Origin: Burkholderia sp. Bp8992
Lineage (GTDB): Bacteria; Pseudomonadota; Gammaproteobacteria; Burkholderiales; Burkholderiaceae
DNA: 64,000 nt
NCBI RefSeq assembly: GCF_003853705.1
Contig: NZ_QTQI01000014.1
Location: 1-64,000, forward strand
Direction of reading: 5' to 3'
Part shown: positions 26,178 to 35,521 of the stretch, piece by piece
How the letters are laid out: each line of letters opens with the position of its first letter
How positions within the stretch are numbered: the first letter of the stretch is position 1
Made by a program: the position numbers and the translations under genes
Notes under the pieces: generated by a model
What the model saw: only the letters and a program-made list of their open reading frames with translations
The model's database searches: none
What the model was told of the DNA's origin: nothing

Positions 26178-27140
26178 ATGAGTTGGCAAAGCAAGTTCGC
26201 CTGCTGGCTGCTGCGCTGGCAGTTTCGTCCCGAGACCACGCGCGAGGTGCTCGACCCTGCGCGTGCGCGGCGCTTTACCGACCTGCGGATGGTCGTGCCG
26301 CGCCGCGCGCCGTCGGGTTATCGGCTGCGCCAGTGCCATGGCGCGGGCGACGCGCCGCTGCGCGGCGAATGGCTCGAGCGCACCGATTCGAGCGCGGGTC
26401 GCGGGCCCGGCCGCACGCTGCTGTATATCCACGGCGGCGGTTACTACTTCTGTTCGACGAAGACCCACCGGCCGCTCGTGTTCGGCCTGACGAAGCGCGC
26501 GGGCGTGCGTTCCTTCTCGCTCGACTACCGGCTCGCGCCCGAAAACCGCTTCCCGGCCGCGCTCGACGATGCGCTCGCCGCCTACCGGCAACTGCTGGCA
26601 TTGGGCACGCCGCCCGAGTCGATCGTGCTCGGCGGCGATTCGGCGGGCGGCGGCCTCGCCCTCGCGACGCTCGTCGCCCTGCGCGACCGCGGCGAGCCGC
26701 TGCCGGCCGGTGCGATCCTGTTCTCGCCGTGGACCGATCTCGCGGCAACCGGCGAGACGCTGCGCACCAACGACGGCGCCGATCCCATGTTCGCCGGTGC
26801 GGCGCTGCCGAAGGCCGCGAAACTGTATCTCGGCGACACGCCGGCAACGCATCCGTACGCGTCGCCGCTCTATGCGGATTTCACGGGCCTGCCGCCGCTG
26901 TATATCCAGGTCGGCAGCACCGAAGTGCTGCTCGACGATTCGCGCCGCGTCGCCGAGAAGGCGAAGGCGGCCGGCGTGGCGGTGGAGATCGAGGTGTGGC
27001 CGGACATGCCGCACGTGTGGCAGCTGTACGCGCCGATGGTGCCGGAAGCGCGCGACGCGCTCGACCGCGCGGCCGCGTTCCTGCGCCGCGTCGCGGTCGA
27101 ACGCGCGGTTCAGCGCGTCGGCGAGGCGTCGATTGCCTGA
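26178..27140 (+). CDS. Alpha/beta hydrolase (hormone-sensitive-lipase-like esterase)
   Basis: The 320-residue protein has the HSL-family oxyanion motif HGGGYYF near residue 88, the nucleophile elbow GGDSAGGG near residue 158, then an acidic residue and the catalytic His in MPHVWQLY near 282. These features mark a carboxylesterase/lipase of the alpha/beta hydrolase-3 family. The ATG at 26178 has GGAG upstream. The 3' end overlaps the convergent EcsC-family gene by 31 bases. The substrate is unknown. Confidence 0.87.
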   Translation: MSWQSKFACWLLRWQFRPETTREVLDPARARRFTDLRMVVPRRAPSGYRLRQCHGAGDAPLRGEWLERTDSSAGRGPGRTLLYIHGGGYYFCSTKTHRPLVFGLTKRAGVRSFSLDYRLAPENRFPAALDDALAAYRQLLALGTPPESIVLGGDSAGGGLALATLVALRDRGEPLPAGAILFSPWTDLAATGETLRTNDGADPMFAGAALPKAAKLYLGDTPATHPYASPLYADFTGLPPLYIQVGSTEVLLDDSRRVAEKAKAAGVAVEIEVWPDMPHVWQLYAPMVPEARDALDRAAAFLRRVAVERAVQRVGEASIA

Positions 27141-27952
27141 TAGGCGGCCTTGACGGCCGCCGAGCCATACTTGCGCTCGAGCCGGCGCACGGTGAAGTGA
27201 CCGTGCGCCATCTGCTGGAAGTGGTCGATGAACAGCGTGTTGACGGTCGCGCCGAGCACGGCGCCAATCGCCGGGATCGACTTCGCGGCCATCTGCTCGG
27301 TCACCTGCACCGAGAAGCGCGACGCCACCGTCTGCACGAGCTTGAACACGGCCGCCGAGCTGTGCGCGGCGATGCCCTTCGTCGTGATGTCCGACGACGC
27401 CTTCGAGATCGCCTGCGCAAGCGCGCCGCGCAGCACGAAATAGCCGAGATCGGCGTCCTCTTCCTGCTTGTCCGGGTGGCCGCCCATGCCGAGCACGGCC
27501 AGGCATTGCAGCTGCGTATCGACCGACGTCAGGTCCTCGCCCTCGCTGCGCGCGATGTCGCACACCGAGCGGAAGATCAGCGTGGTCGTCACCGGCAACT
27601 CGACCGGCAGCGCGAGAAAGCCGAACGCGCCGCCGGCCGCGCCGGTCGTCGCGACCGCGAGCTTGTGCAGCAGGTTGCTCGGCTTGTCGGGCTCGGCGTC
27701 CGGCGCCGGCGGCTTGCCGAGCGTGCGCAGCGCGATGTTCAGGCACTTGCGCAGCGCGAGCTGCGTCGCGTCGTTGATCTTGCCGGTCGCGAAATCCGGC
27801 AGCCGCGCGATCATTTTCTCGACCGGCGCGCCGAGCATGCCGGTCAGCTTCATCGTCAGCGACGGGCTTTCCAGCACCTGCTTCGCGCGCCACAGCGCGT
27901 CCCGATCCTCCTGCGAAAGCGTCGTCGCGGGGGTGATTGAAATCGGTTCCAT
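27110..27952 (-). CDS. EcsC family protein
   Basis: The 280-residue product matches the EcsC family: the central part has hydrophobic glycine-rich stretches (VATTGAAGGAFGFLALPVELPVTT and AVLGATVNTLFIDHFQ-like segments) and the C terminus YGSAAVKAAYQ. The family takes its name from a Bacillus gene linked to an ABC transporter, but its biochemical role is not known. No such transporter lies nearby. Its end overlaps the esterase gene on the other strand. Confidence 0.82.
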   Translation of the reverse strand: MEPISITPATTLSQEDRDALWRAKQVLESPSLTMKLTGMLGAPVEKMIARLPDFATGKINDATQLALRKCLNIALRTLGKPPAPDAEPDKPSNLLHKLAVATTGAAGGAFGFLALPVELPVTTTLIFRSVCDIARSEGEDLTSVDTQLQCLAVLGMGGHPDKQEEDADLGYFVLRGALAQAISKASSDITTKGIAAHSSAAVFKLVQTVASRFSVQVTEQMAAKSIPAIGAVLGATVNTLFIDHFQQMAHGHFTVRRLERKYGSAAVKAAYQAIDASPTR

Positions 27953-28027
27953 CTCTCTCCTTGACCTGAACAGGCCCTCAACCGTCGCCCGCCTAGATTA
28001 CTCCGGCATGCTAGAATTTTGAGATTG

Positions 28028-28041
28028 TTTGACTCGTCAAA
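28028..28041. promoter_or_regulatory. Palindrome upstream of the MFS exporter gene
   Basis: TTTGACTCGTCAAA is a 6-bp inverted repeat with a 2-base centre, 17 bases before the exporter start codon. MarR-type repressors bind such short palindromes, and a MarR gene is the next gene downstream, so this is a candidate operator. A TAGAAT hexamer at 28012-28017 may be the -10 box. Confidence 0.5.
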
Positions 28042-28058
28042 AGTTGCATCAACAAAAA

Positions 28059-29654
28059 ATGGCCGTTCACACTGCCGCCCACCATTCGAGCGGGCAAGTC
28101 CTGCCGTTCCGTGAATCGCTGCTGGCGATGATCGGGATCTCGTTCGTCACCATGCTCGTCGCGCTCGACCAGACCGTCGTCGGCACGGCGTTGCCGACCA
28201 TCGTCGCCGAGCTTCGCGGATTCGACCTGTATGCGTGGGTCGCGACCTCGTACCTGCTCAGTTCCGTGATCACGGTGCCGATCTTCGGCCGCCTCGGCGA
28301 CTATTACGGCCGCAAGCCGTTCGTCATCGCGTCGATCGTCGTGTTCACCGCCGCATCCGTGCTGTGCGGGATGGCCAACGACATGCTGACCCTCGTGCTC
28401 GCGCGCGGGCTGCAGGGGATCGGCGGCGGGATGCTGGTCGGCACCGCATTCGCGTGCATTCCCGACCTGTTCCCCGATTCCGTCGTGCGGCTGCGCTGGC
28501 AGGTGCTGATGAGCTCCGCGTTCGGCATCGCGAACGCGGTCGGCCCGTCGCTCGGCGGCTTCCTGACCCAGTCGTTCGGCTGGCGCTCGGTGTTCTACGT
28601 GAATCTGCCGGTCGGCCTGCTGTCGCTGTTCTTCGTGTGGCGCTACCTGCCGCACCTGCGCCACGTCGAGCACGACCGCAAGATGCGGCTCGACTGGCCG
28701 GGCGCGCTGCTGATCGCGCTGTCGCTCGGCGCGCTGCAGCTGTTCGTCGAATGGCTGCCGAAGTACGGCGTCGCGAGCTGGGCGTCGCTGCTGCTCGTCG
28801 TCGCGGTCGCGGCCGGCGTCGGCCTGTGGCACTGGGAGAAGCGTTGCGCGCAGCCGATTCTGCCGTTCGACATGTTCGGCAACCGCGCGCTGTCGGCGCT
28901 GTTCGTGCTCGCGATCCTCGCCGGTTTCTCGATGTTCTCGCTGCTGTTCTACGCGCCGCTGCTGTTCCAGGGCGGCTTCGGGATGTCGCCGAAGGAAGCC
29001 GGGCTCGTGATCACGCCGCTCGTCGTGTTCATCACGATCGGCAGCATCATGAACGGCCGCGTCGTCACGCGCATCCGCAATCCGAACGCGATGCTGCACG
29101 TCGGCTTCGTGCTGTTCGCGATCGCGTGCGCGGGCATCGTCGTGTCGACCCACACGACGCCGGCCTGGATGCTGATGGCGCTGATGGTCGCGGGCGGCAT
29201 CGGGCTCGGCTTCGTGCTGCCGAACCTCACCGTGTTCGCGCAGCAGGCCGCCGGCCGCGAGCATCTCGGCATCGCGACGGCGCTGCTGCAGTCGCTGCGG
29301 ATGGTCGGCGGGATGCTCGGTACGGCGCTGACGGGCACGCTCGTCAACCAGATGTACTCGGGCGGCGTGCGCAACGCGCTGACGGCCGATCACGCGATGC
29401 AGTGGCATGCGCAGCTCGCCGATCCGCAGATCCTGATCGATCGCGCGGCGCAGGGCGGTCTCGTCGCGGAGCTGACGCGTGCCGGGCATAATGGCGCGCT
29501 GCTGCTGGAAGCGGCCCGCGAATCGCTCGTCGGCGCGATCCACCTGGGCGTCGCGATGGCGGCGCTCATCGCCGTGGTGTCGGTGTGGCAGTGTCGTCGC
29601 GTGCCGCCGATCGCGCTGCGGCGCAAGATCGAGCCGCACGTCGCGGCCGACTGA
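28059..29654 (+). CDS. DHA2-family MFS multidrug exporter (EmrB/QacA-like)
   Basis: The 531-residue protein has about 14 membrane segments. Visible are ALDQTVVGTALPTI in the first helix (motif D1 of 14-TMS exporters), RLGDYYGRKPF (motif A) and GNRALSA-type loops. It probably exports drugs or other toxic compounds with protons. I use the ATG at 28059; a TTG at 28029 would run across the palindrome. The MarR gene starts 51 bases downstream, so the two genes likely form an operon under MarR control. Confidence 0.9.
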   Translation: MAVHTAAHHSSGQVLPFRESLLAMIGISFVTMLVALDQTVVGTALPTIVAELRGFDLYAWVATSYLLSSVITVPIFGRLGDYYGRKPFVIASIVVFTAASVLCGMANDMLTLVLARGLQGIGGGMLVGTAFACIPDLFPDSVVRLRWQVLMSSAFGIANAVGPSLGGFLTQSFGWRSVFYVNLPVGLLSLFFVWRYLPHLRHVEHDRKMRLDWPGALLIALSLGALQLFVEWLPKYGVASWASLLLVVAVAAGVGLWHWEKRCAQPILPFDMFGNRALSALFVLAILAGFSMFSLLFYAPLLFQGGFGMSPKEAGLVITPLVVFITIGSIMNGRVVTRIRNPNAMLHVGFVLFAIACAGIVVSTHTTPAWMLMALMVAGGIGLGFVLPNLTVFAQQAAGREHLGIATALLQSLRMVGGMLGTALTGTLVNQMYSGGVRNALTADHAMQWHAQLADPQILIDRAAQGGLVAELTRAGHNGALLLEAARESLVGAIHLGVAMAALIAVVSVWQCRRVPPIALRRKIEPHVAAD

Positions 29655-29705
29655 CCGCTCGGGCGATTCAACGATTCAACGATTTACCGGAAACGAACTC
29701 AGCGC

Positions 29706-30152
29706 ATGGAAGAACAGGACCGCGTCGCGATCTTGCAGCAATTCGGACGCACGTATCGCGCGTTCATGACCGCGTTCGAAGCGCATGTCGGGCAGCCGAT
29801 GCCGCGCTGGCGCATCATGGTCGCGCTGCACACGATGGGCGGGCATTCGTCGCAGAAGAAGCTCGTCGAAGTGCTGCGCATCGATCCGGGCGCGCTCACG
29901 CGCCAGTTGAAGTCGCTCGACGCGCTCGGCTGGATCCAGCGCGAATCCGATGCACGCGACAACCGCGTGACCAACGTGACGCTGACGGACGAAGGCCGCG
30001 CGGCATTCGACGCGTGCCTGCCGCGCCGCAAGGCGTTCATCGAACAGACGATGGCGCAGTTGCCGGACGACGTGCTGAATGCGCTGTCGGGTGCGCTCGC
30101 GATGTTGGAAACGCGGATCGCGGACGTCGGTTCGGCGCCGGTCGCGCGCTGA
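29706..30152 (+). CDS. MarR family transcriptional regulator
   Basis: The 148-residue protein is a winged-helix MarR regulator: the DNA-binding region spans about residues 50-110 (QKKLVEVLRIDPGALTRQLKSL and the wing SDARDNRVTNVTLTDEG). It lies downstream of the exporter gene in the same direction and probably represses it until a small phenolic or drug ligand binds. Ligand and operator are inferred. Confidence 0.87.
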   Translation: MEEQDRVAILQQFGRTYRAFMTAFEAHVGQPMPRWRIMVALHTMGGHSSQKKLVEVLRIDPGALTRQLKSLDALGWIQRESDARDNRVTNVTLTDEGRAAFDACLPRRKAFIEQTMAQLPDDVLNALSGALAMLETRIADVGSAPVAR

Positions 30153-30222
30153 AGCGGGGAGCGGGGCGGCACGTGTGTGCCACCGGCCGCCTTGTCTCAC
30201 TCCGTCACGATTCGATTCAGGC

Positions 30223-30804
30223 TTACAACTCGATGCGCGTGCCCAGCAGCGCGAGGAACTGCGCGAGCCAGGCCGGATGCGCGGGCCACGCGGGCGCGGT
30301 GACGAACGGCGCGTCGGTCACGGCCGCGTCGACCGGGATATCGGCATATTCGCCGCCCGCGAGCTTCACTTCGGGGGCGCAGGCCGGGTAGGCCGAAATG
30401 CGCTTGCCGCGGATCACATCGGCGGCCGCGAGCAGCTGCGCCGCATGGCAGATCGCGGCGATCGGCTTGCCGGCTTCGGCGAACTCGCGCACGAGCGAGA
30501 TCACCTTCGGATCGAGTCGCAGGTATTCGGGGGCACGGCCGCCCGCGATCGCGAGCGCGTCGTAGCGCGCGGCGTCGACGTCGTCGAACGCGGCATTCAG
30601 CGTGAACTGGTGGCCGGGCTTCTCGGTGTAGGTCTGGTCGCCTTCGAAATCGTGGATGGCGGTCTTGATCTTGTCGCCCGCGCGCTTGCCCGGGCAGACT
30701 GCATCGACGTGATGGCCGACGGCCTGCAGCGCCTGGAACGGCACCATCGTTTCGTAGTCTTCGGCGAAATCGCCGGTCAGGAACAGGATCTTCTTCGCGG
30801 CCAT
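30223..30804 (-). CDS. DJ-1/PfpI family protein
   Basis: The 193-residue protein has the class I glutamine-amidotransferase-like fold. The nucleophile elbow AICHAAQLL near residue 116 contains the cysteine, and an acidic residue stands in the early DFAEDYET stretch. Members include PfpI/YhbO-type proteases and deglycases that handle glyoxal-modified proteins. It may serve in stress protection. The gene is on its own, converging with the marR gene. Confidence 0.85.
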   Translation of the reverse strand: MAAKKILFLTGDFAEDYETMVPFQALQAVGHHVDAVCPGKRAGDKIKTAIHDFEGDQTYTEKPGHQFTLNAAFDDVDAARYDALAIAGGRAPEYLRLDPKVISLVREFAEAGKPIAAICHAAQLLAAADVIRGKRISAYPACAPEVKLAGGEYADIPVDAAVTDAPFVTAPAWPAHPAWLAQFLALLGTRIEL

Positions 30805-30958
30805 GGCTTTCTCCAGTGAAGCAGCGTTGAAGGCCCGCTCGCGCCGTACGCAACGGCCGCGAGGGGCCCCGAGGACGAAAGCGCAGTGTACTCCGGCAGA
30901 TTGAAGCGCGCGTGACGGCCGCCCCGCGCGAGCGGCGGGGCGGGGCGCGCGGGGTGCG

Positions 30959-32239
30959 TCAGAAGAACGTTTCGACGACTTCCTTCACGCGGAACTGCGG
31001 ATCGAGCACGAGCACCTGGCGCCACTTGTCGAACGTCAGGCACGGGTGCGAGATGTCGAACGCGACCATGTCGCCGACCTTCACGTCCGCACCCGGCGGG
31101 ATCTGCAGGTACGCGTGCTGATCCATCATCCCGGTCACGGCCCAGCCTTCGGTCGCGGCGACGTCGCGCGGCGCGGTGTCGCGGCCCGGGCGGAAGTGGC
31201 GCGCCGGCTCGGGCAGGCCCGCGTCGAATGCCGCGTCGCGCTTGCCGAGCGCGACGATCGCACGATCGGCTTCCGGCACCGACTGCACGTAGGCCCACAG
31301 CTGCAGTGCCGGCAGCAGCCCTTCGCCCATCGATCGCGCGATCGGGTTGCGCGCGAACACGTCGGTCTGCGCCTTCTTGTAGATGCCGACGTCGTGCGTC
31401 AGGTAGCAGCCCGGACGCAGCACGACTTCCGCGAAGCCGGCGTCGGATGCCTTCCTGAATTCTTCCGCGACCACGTCGTACCACGCCGAACCGGCGCCGG
31501 ACAGGATCGCCGGCGTGCGCGCGAAGCGGCCCGCTTCTGCGAGTTCGCGCGTGAGCGCGACGGCTTCCTGCAGGAACGTGCGGATCTCGCCTTCCTCTTT
31601 CAGCACGCCTTCATAGAGTTCGATGCCGGCCAGCTTCAGCGTGTCGGGGTAGCGCGCGAGCGCGGCCAGCACGGCCTCGCGCTGCGCGGCGTCGCGTACG
31701 CCCGCACGGCCGCCCGGCACGCCGAGCTCGATCAGCACGTTCAGCGATCTCTTCGCGGCGCCGAAGAAGCGGCCGAGCTGGTCGACGCTTTCCGCCGAAT
31801 CGACGAGACAGAAGAATTCGAAATCGGGATCCGACAGCAGTCCGGCGATGATGGTCATGTTCTGGCGGCCGACCAGCTGGTTCGCGAGCAGCACGCGCCG
31901 CACGCCGCCGTGATACGCGGCCTGCGTCTGGTGCGCGGTCGCGAGCGTGATGCCCCACGCGCCGGCGTCGAGCTGGCGGCGGAACAGTTGCGGCGCCATC
32001 GTCGTCTTGCCGTGCGGCGCGAACTTGACGCCGTATTTCTGGACGAATGCCTGCATCCAGTTCAGGTTGTGCTCGACGCGGTCTTCGTAAAGCACGGCGG
32101 CCGGCAGGCTGACGTCTTCCGCGAGCAGGTTCCATTCGAGCCGGCCTGCGTCGCCGAGCGGCACGCTCGCGCTCGGCAGATTGCCCAGACCCTTGCCGAA
32201 CGGGTCGATCGTCGCTTCCTGATAGTTTGTAACTTTCAT
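30959..32239 (-). CDS. PLP-dependent amino-acid deaminase/aldolase-like enzyme (D-threonine aldolase/DSD family)
   Basis: The 426-residue protein has the alanine-racemase-like N-terminal fold: the PLP lysine is expected in [12 protein letters not shown] near residue 65, and the D-serine-dehydratase-like C-terminal domain has DQHAYLQIP and the metal-binding HPCLTFDKW. The family deaminates D-amino acids such as D-serine or cleaves D-threonine. Neighbouring D-aminoacylase and RidA genes favour a deaminase on D-amino acids. The ATG at 32239 (MKVTNYQ) follows a GGAG; two in-frame upstream starts are possible. It is transcribed away from the RpiR gene. Confidence 0.83.
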   Translation of the reverse strand: MKVTNYQEATIDPFGKGLGNLPSASVPLGDAGRLEWNLLAEDVSLPAAVLYEDRVEHNLNWMQAFVQKYGVKFAPHGKTTMAPQLFRRQLDAGAWGITLATAHQTQAAYHGGVRRVLLANQLVGRQNMTIIAGLLSDPDFEFFCLVDSAESVDQLGRFFGAAKRSLNVLIELGVPGGRAGVRDAAQREAVLAALARYPDTLKLAGIELYEGVLKEEGEIRTFLQEAVALTRELAEAGRFARTPAILSGAGSAWYDVVAEEFRKASDAGFAEVVLRPGCYLTHDVGIYKKAQTDVFARNPIARSMGEGLLPALQLWAYVQSVPEADRAIVALGKRDAAFDAGLPEPARHFRPGRDTAPRDVAATEGWAVTGMMDQHAYLQIPPGADVKVGDMVAFDISHPCLTFDKWRQVLVLDPQFRVKEVVETFF

Positions 32240-32287
32240 GTCATCCCGCTCCATCATCACTATGCATTGCACTGAAGTTGACACGCA

Positions 32288-32336
32288 GATGGTACAGAAA
32301 GTAGCATCGGCGCGGTGATGTTATTTAGTAACATCA
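32288..32336. promoter_or_regulatory. Two palindromes in the divergent promoter of the D-amino-acid genes
   Basis: The 119-base gap between the deaminase and RpiR genes holds TGATGTTA-TTTAG-TAACATCA (32316-32336, perfect 8-bp arms) and GATGGTAC-AGAAA-GTAGCATC (32288-32308, 7 of 8 matched). The half-sites share GATGNTA. These are likely RpiR operators controlling both transcripts. Confidence 0.65.
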
Positions 32337-32358
32337 AGCTCCGCACCCTTATCCGCAG

Positions 32359-33297
32359 ATGAATACGCCCGCCTCCCCGTCCGCTCCGCTCGCGGCCGAG
32401 CCTCATCCGGCCCAGGCCGCCCCGCCGGTCCTCGACATCGTCGCGCGGATCGCAGAATGCGCGCCCGAGCTGCGCGAAGCCGAGCGCAAGGTCGCCGCGT
32501 TCATCCTGGCCGATCTCGCGCGCGCCGCGCATGCGAGCATCGGCGCGCTGGCGCGCGACGCGGAGGTCAGCGTCGCGACGGTCACGCGCTTCGCGAAGGC
32601 CGTCGGCTGCCGCGACGTACGCGAACTGAAGGTGCTCGTCGCGCAGGCGGCGGCCGTCGGCCAGCGCTTCCTGGTACCGTCCGACGACGCGCCGGCCGAC
32701 GACGCGAGTCCCGCATCGATGGTCTACGACGAGATCCGCGTGGCGCTCGCGCACAACCACCAGCTGCTGCGCAACACGTCGTTCGACGCAGCGGCCGACC
32801 TGCTCGCCGGCGCGAAGATGACCTACGTGTACGGGCAGGGCGGCGGCTCGACCGCGCTCGCCGACGAGCTGCGGTTCCGGCTCGTGCGCTTCGGCCGGCC
32901 GGTCGCGAGCTACCAGGACAGCGTGCTGCAGCGGATGGTGGCCGCGACGCTGTCGCGCGACAGCGTCGTCGTCGCGCTGTCGGTGAGCGGGCGCGTGCCC
33001 GAGCTGCTCGAGAGCTGCCGGCTCGCGAAGCGCTACGGCGCGAAGCTGATCGCGATCACCGCACCGGCGTCGCCGCTCGCGAAGCTCGCCGACCACCTGA
33101 TCCCGGTCGTCGCATTCGAAACCGATTTCATTTACAAGCCTTCGACATCGCGTTACGCGATGATGATGGCGATCGACGTGCTCGTCACCGGAGTCGCATT
33201 GCGGCTCGGCGATGCGGGCCGAGAATCGCTGCGCCGCATCAAGCACGCGCTCGATGCGCACCGCGGCGGCGGAGACCGTCAACCGGTAGGAGACTGA
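32359..33297 (+). CDS. RpiR/MurR family transcriptional regulator
   Basis: The 312-residue protein has an N-terminal HTH_6 domain (about residues 25-100, with EVSVATVTRFAKAVGCRDVREL) and a C-terminal SIS domain (about 130-280, with YGQGGGSTALADEL and LSVSGRVPELLES). RpiR regulators usually sense phosphosugars, but members also control D-amino-acid genes. The gene is divergent from the deaminase gene and 2 bases before the D-aminoacylase gene, so it is in one operon with the latter. Confidence 0.9.
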   Translation: MNTPASPSAPLAAEPHPAQAAPPVLDIVARIAECAPELREAERKVAAFILADLARAAHASIGALARDAEVSVATVTRFAKAVGCRDVRELKVLVAQAAAVGQRFLVPSDDAPADDASPASMVYDEIRVALAHNHQLLRNTSFDAAADLLAGAKMTYVYGQGGGSTALADELRFRLVRFGRPVASYQDSVLQRMVAATLSRDSVVVALSVSGRVPELLESCRLAKRYGAKLIAITAPASPLAKLADHLIPVVAFETDFIYKPSTSRYAMMMAIDVLVTGVALRLGDAGRESLRRIKHALDAHRGGGDRQPVGD

Positions 33298-33299
33298 CC

Positions 33300-34781
33300 A
33301 TGCATTCGCATCCCGAAGCCGCCGATACGCTGATCGTCGGCGCGCAGCTGTACGACGGCACCGGCGCACCGCCCGTCACGCGCGACGTCGCGATCCGCAA
33401 CGGCCTGATCGCGGCGATCGGCAACCTGTCGAACTGGCTGGCCGAGAACGTCGTCGATGCGAACGGCCGCGCGCTTGCGCCGGGCTTCGTCGACGTGCAC
33501 ACGCACGACGACACGCACGTGATCCGCGCGCCGGAGATGATCCCGAAGATCTCGCAGGGCGTGACGACCGTGATCGTCGGCAACTGCGGGATCAGCGCGT
33601 CGCCGGTGACGCTCGCGGGCGACCCGCCCGACCCGATGAACTTGTTGGGCGAGCGCGGCGCGTTCCAGTATCCGACCTTCGCCGACTACGTCGCGGCCGT
33701 GAACCGTGCGCGCCCGGCCGTGAACGTCGCGGCGCTCGTCGGCCATACGGCACTGCGCAACAACCAGATGGACCGCCTCGACCGCGCGGCGACCGACGGC
33801 GAAATCGCCGGGATGCGCGCGCAGCTCGAGGAGGCGCTCGCGAACGGTGCGCTCGGCCTGTCGTCGGGCCTCGCATACGGCTCCGCGTTCGCGGCGCCGG
33901 CCGAGGAAGTGATGGCGCTCGCCGAACCGCTCGCAAAGGCCGGCGCGCTGTATACGACGCACATGCGCACCGAATTCGACGCGATCCTCGATGCGATGGA
34001 CGAGGCGTATCGCGTGGGCCGCCATGCGCAGGTGCCGGTCGTGATCTCGCACCTGAAATGCGCGGGCCCGTCGAACTGGGGGCGCAGCACCGAAGTGCTC
34101 GCGTCGCTCGAAGGCGCGCGCCGCTACCAGCCGGTCGGCTGCGACTGCTATCCGTACAGCCGCAGCTCGTCGACGCTCGACCTGAAGCAGGTGACCGGCG
34201 ACATCGACATCACGATCACGTGGTCGGAGCCGCATCCGGAAGTCGCGGGCAAGCTGCTGAAGGCGATCGCGGCCGACTGGGGCGTGACCGAGCAGGAAGC
34301 CGCGCAGCGCATCCGTCCGGCCGGCGCCGTGTACCACAACATGTCCGAGGACGACGTGCGCCGGATTCTGTCGCACCCCGCGACGATGGTCGGCTCCGAC
34401 GGGCTGCCGAACGATCCGCTGCCGCATCCGCGGCTGTGGGGCGCGTTCCCGCGCGTGCTCGGCCATTACGTGCGCGACACGAACCTGCTGCCGCTCGAGG
34501 AGGCGATCCGCAAGATGACGTCGCTGTCCGCGCGCCGCTACGGGATCGCGAAGCGCGGCGAGGTGCATGTCGGCTACCACGCCGATCTCGTGCTGTTCGA
34601 TCCGGCGAGCGTGATCGACGCCGCGACGTTCGAGAAGCCGCAACAGCCTGCACACGGGATCGACGCGGTGTGGGTGAACGGCGTGCTGACGTATGAAAAC
34701 GGCCAGCCGACCGGCGAACGGGCCGGCGGGTTCGTTGCGCGCGGAGAGCGTGTGGCGGCGAGTGCCGACGCCGCGTTCTGA
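33300..34781 (+). CDS. N-acyl-D-amino-acid deacylase (D-aminoacylase)
   Basis: The 493-residue amidohydrolase has DVHTHDDTH (metal-binding His pair), the GNCGIS motif typical of D-aminoacylases, a further His in VISHLKCAG and the metal-site Asp in GSDGLPND. It hydrolyses N-acyl-D-amino acids to free D-amino acids and a carboxylate. The ATG at 33300 follows a good GGAG overlapping the end of the regulator gene. Its product would be the substrate of the PLP enzyme encoded divergently. Confidence 0.9.
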   Translation: MHSHPEAADTLIVGAQLYDGTGAPPVTRDVAIRNGLIAAIGNLSNWLAENVVDANGRALAPGFVDVHTHDDTHVIRAPEMIPKISQGVTTVIVGNCGISASPVTLAGDPPDPMNLLGERGAFQYPTFADYVAAVNRARPAVNVAALVGHTALRNNQMDRLDRAATDGEIAGMRAQLEEALANGALGLSSGLAYGSAFAAPAEEVMALAEPLAKAGALYTTHMRTEFDAILDAMDEAYRVGRHAQVPVVISHLKCAGPSNWGRSTEVLASLEGARRYQPVGCDCYPYSRSSSTLDLKQVTGDIDITITWSEPHPEVAGKLLKAIAADWGVTEQEAAQRIRPAGAVYHNMSEDDVRRILSHPATMVGSDGLPNDPLPHPRLWGAFPRVLGHYVRDTNLLPLEEAIRKMTSLSARRYGIAKRGEVHVGYHADLVLFDPASVIDAATFEKPQQPAHGIDAVWVNGVLTYENGQPTGERAGGFVARGERVAASADAAF

Positions 34782-34859
34782 CCGTGGCCGTTGTTCCGAT
34801 CTTCCGCGTGCGCCGCAGCCGGCGCGCGCATCCGTAACCGAAATGTGAGGAGTGAAACG

Positions 34860-35246
34860 ATGAAGCGATATGGCGTAGGCGAAGCGAAGGGTACCGGCGG
34901 CCAGGTGATGCCGTTCGCGCGTGCGGTCGAGGCCGACGGCTGGCTGTACGTGTCGGGCCAGACGCCGATGGTGAACGGCGAGGTCGTCGAGGGCGGGATC
35001 GTCACGCAGTCGAAGCAGACGATCGAGAACGTGATCGCGATCCTGAAGGAAGCCGGTTACGGCCTGGAGCACGTCGTTCGGTGCGGCGTGTGGCTCGACG
35101 ACGCGCGCGATTTCGCGTCGTTCAACAAGGTGTTCGTGTCGTACTTCGGCGAAAACCCGCCGGCACGCGCGTGCGTGCAGTCGAGCATGGTCATCGACTG
35201 CAAGGTCGAGGTCGACTGTATCGCCTACAAGGCGCCGGTGAAGTAA
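34860..35246 (+). CDS. RidA family protein (enamine/imine deaminase-like)
   Basis: The 128-residue protein has the YjgF/RidA fold with VSGQTPMV, the conserved Asn-rich TKQTIENV-like helix and a C-terminal CVQSSMVIDCKVEVDCIAY strand in which RidA usually has RxxVxV; here Ser replaces the key Arg region, so it belongs to a divergent subgroup. RidA proteins hydrolyse reactive enamines released by PLP deaminases. This fits its place behind the D-aminoacylase gene, 78 bases downstream with GAGGAG before the ATG. Confidence 0.87.
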   Translation: MKRYGVGEAKGTGGQVMPFARAVEADGWLYVSGQTPMVNGEVVEGGIVTQSKQTIENVIAILKEAGYGLEHVVRCGVWLDDARDFASFNKVFVSYFGENPPARACVQSSMVIDCKVEVDCIAYKAPVK

Positions 35247-35268
35247 CGCGGCGAGGGCGGAAGCTGTA

Positions 35269-35306
35269 CAACAAGGCCGGTGCATTGACGTGCACCGGCC
35301 TTGTTG
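35269..35306 (+). terminator. Strong stem-loop after ridA-like gene
   Basis: A perfect 16-bp stem (35269-35284 with 35291-35306) with a 6-base loop lies 22 bases after the stop. Its 3' arm includes TTGTTG and is followed by CATTTG, so the T-tract is poor. It most likely ends the rpiR-D-aminoacylase-ridA transcript. Confidence 0.65.
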
Positions 35307-35521
35307 CATTTGAGGCAATCGATGCGAGGGCGAGGGCGTTCAAATACAACTCGGTTGAAGCAGGTATGAGCGCCACCGGAACTTTGCATTGTGTGACGAA
35401 GTTTTCCGACGGGCCTCAACGTGATACGCCTGTCTGAGCGGGCTGCGACGGCAAGCCGCGGATGCATGGTGCGATTCGCTCGGTACAACGGTCTTTTCTA
35501 GCCACGCGGCAAGGTACTTTG

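Noticed and set aside
30153-30222. Possible terminator between marR and the PfpI gene
   Set aside because: The GC-rich stem is imperfect and there is no T-run on either strand.
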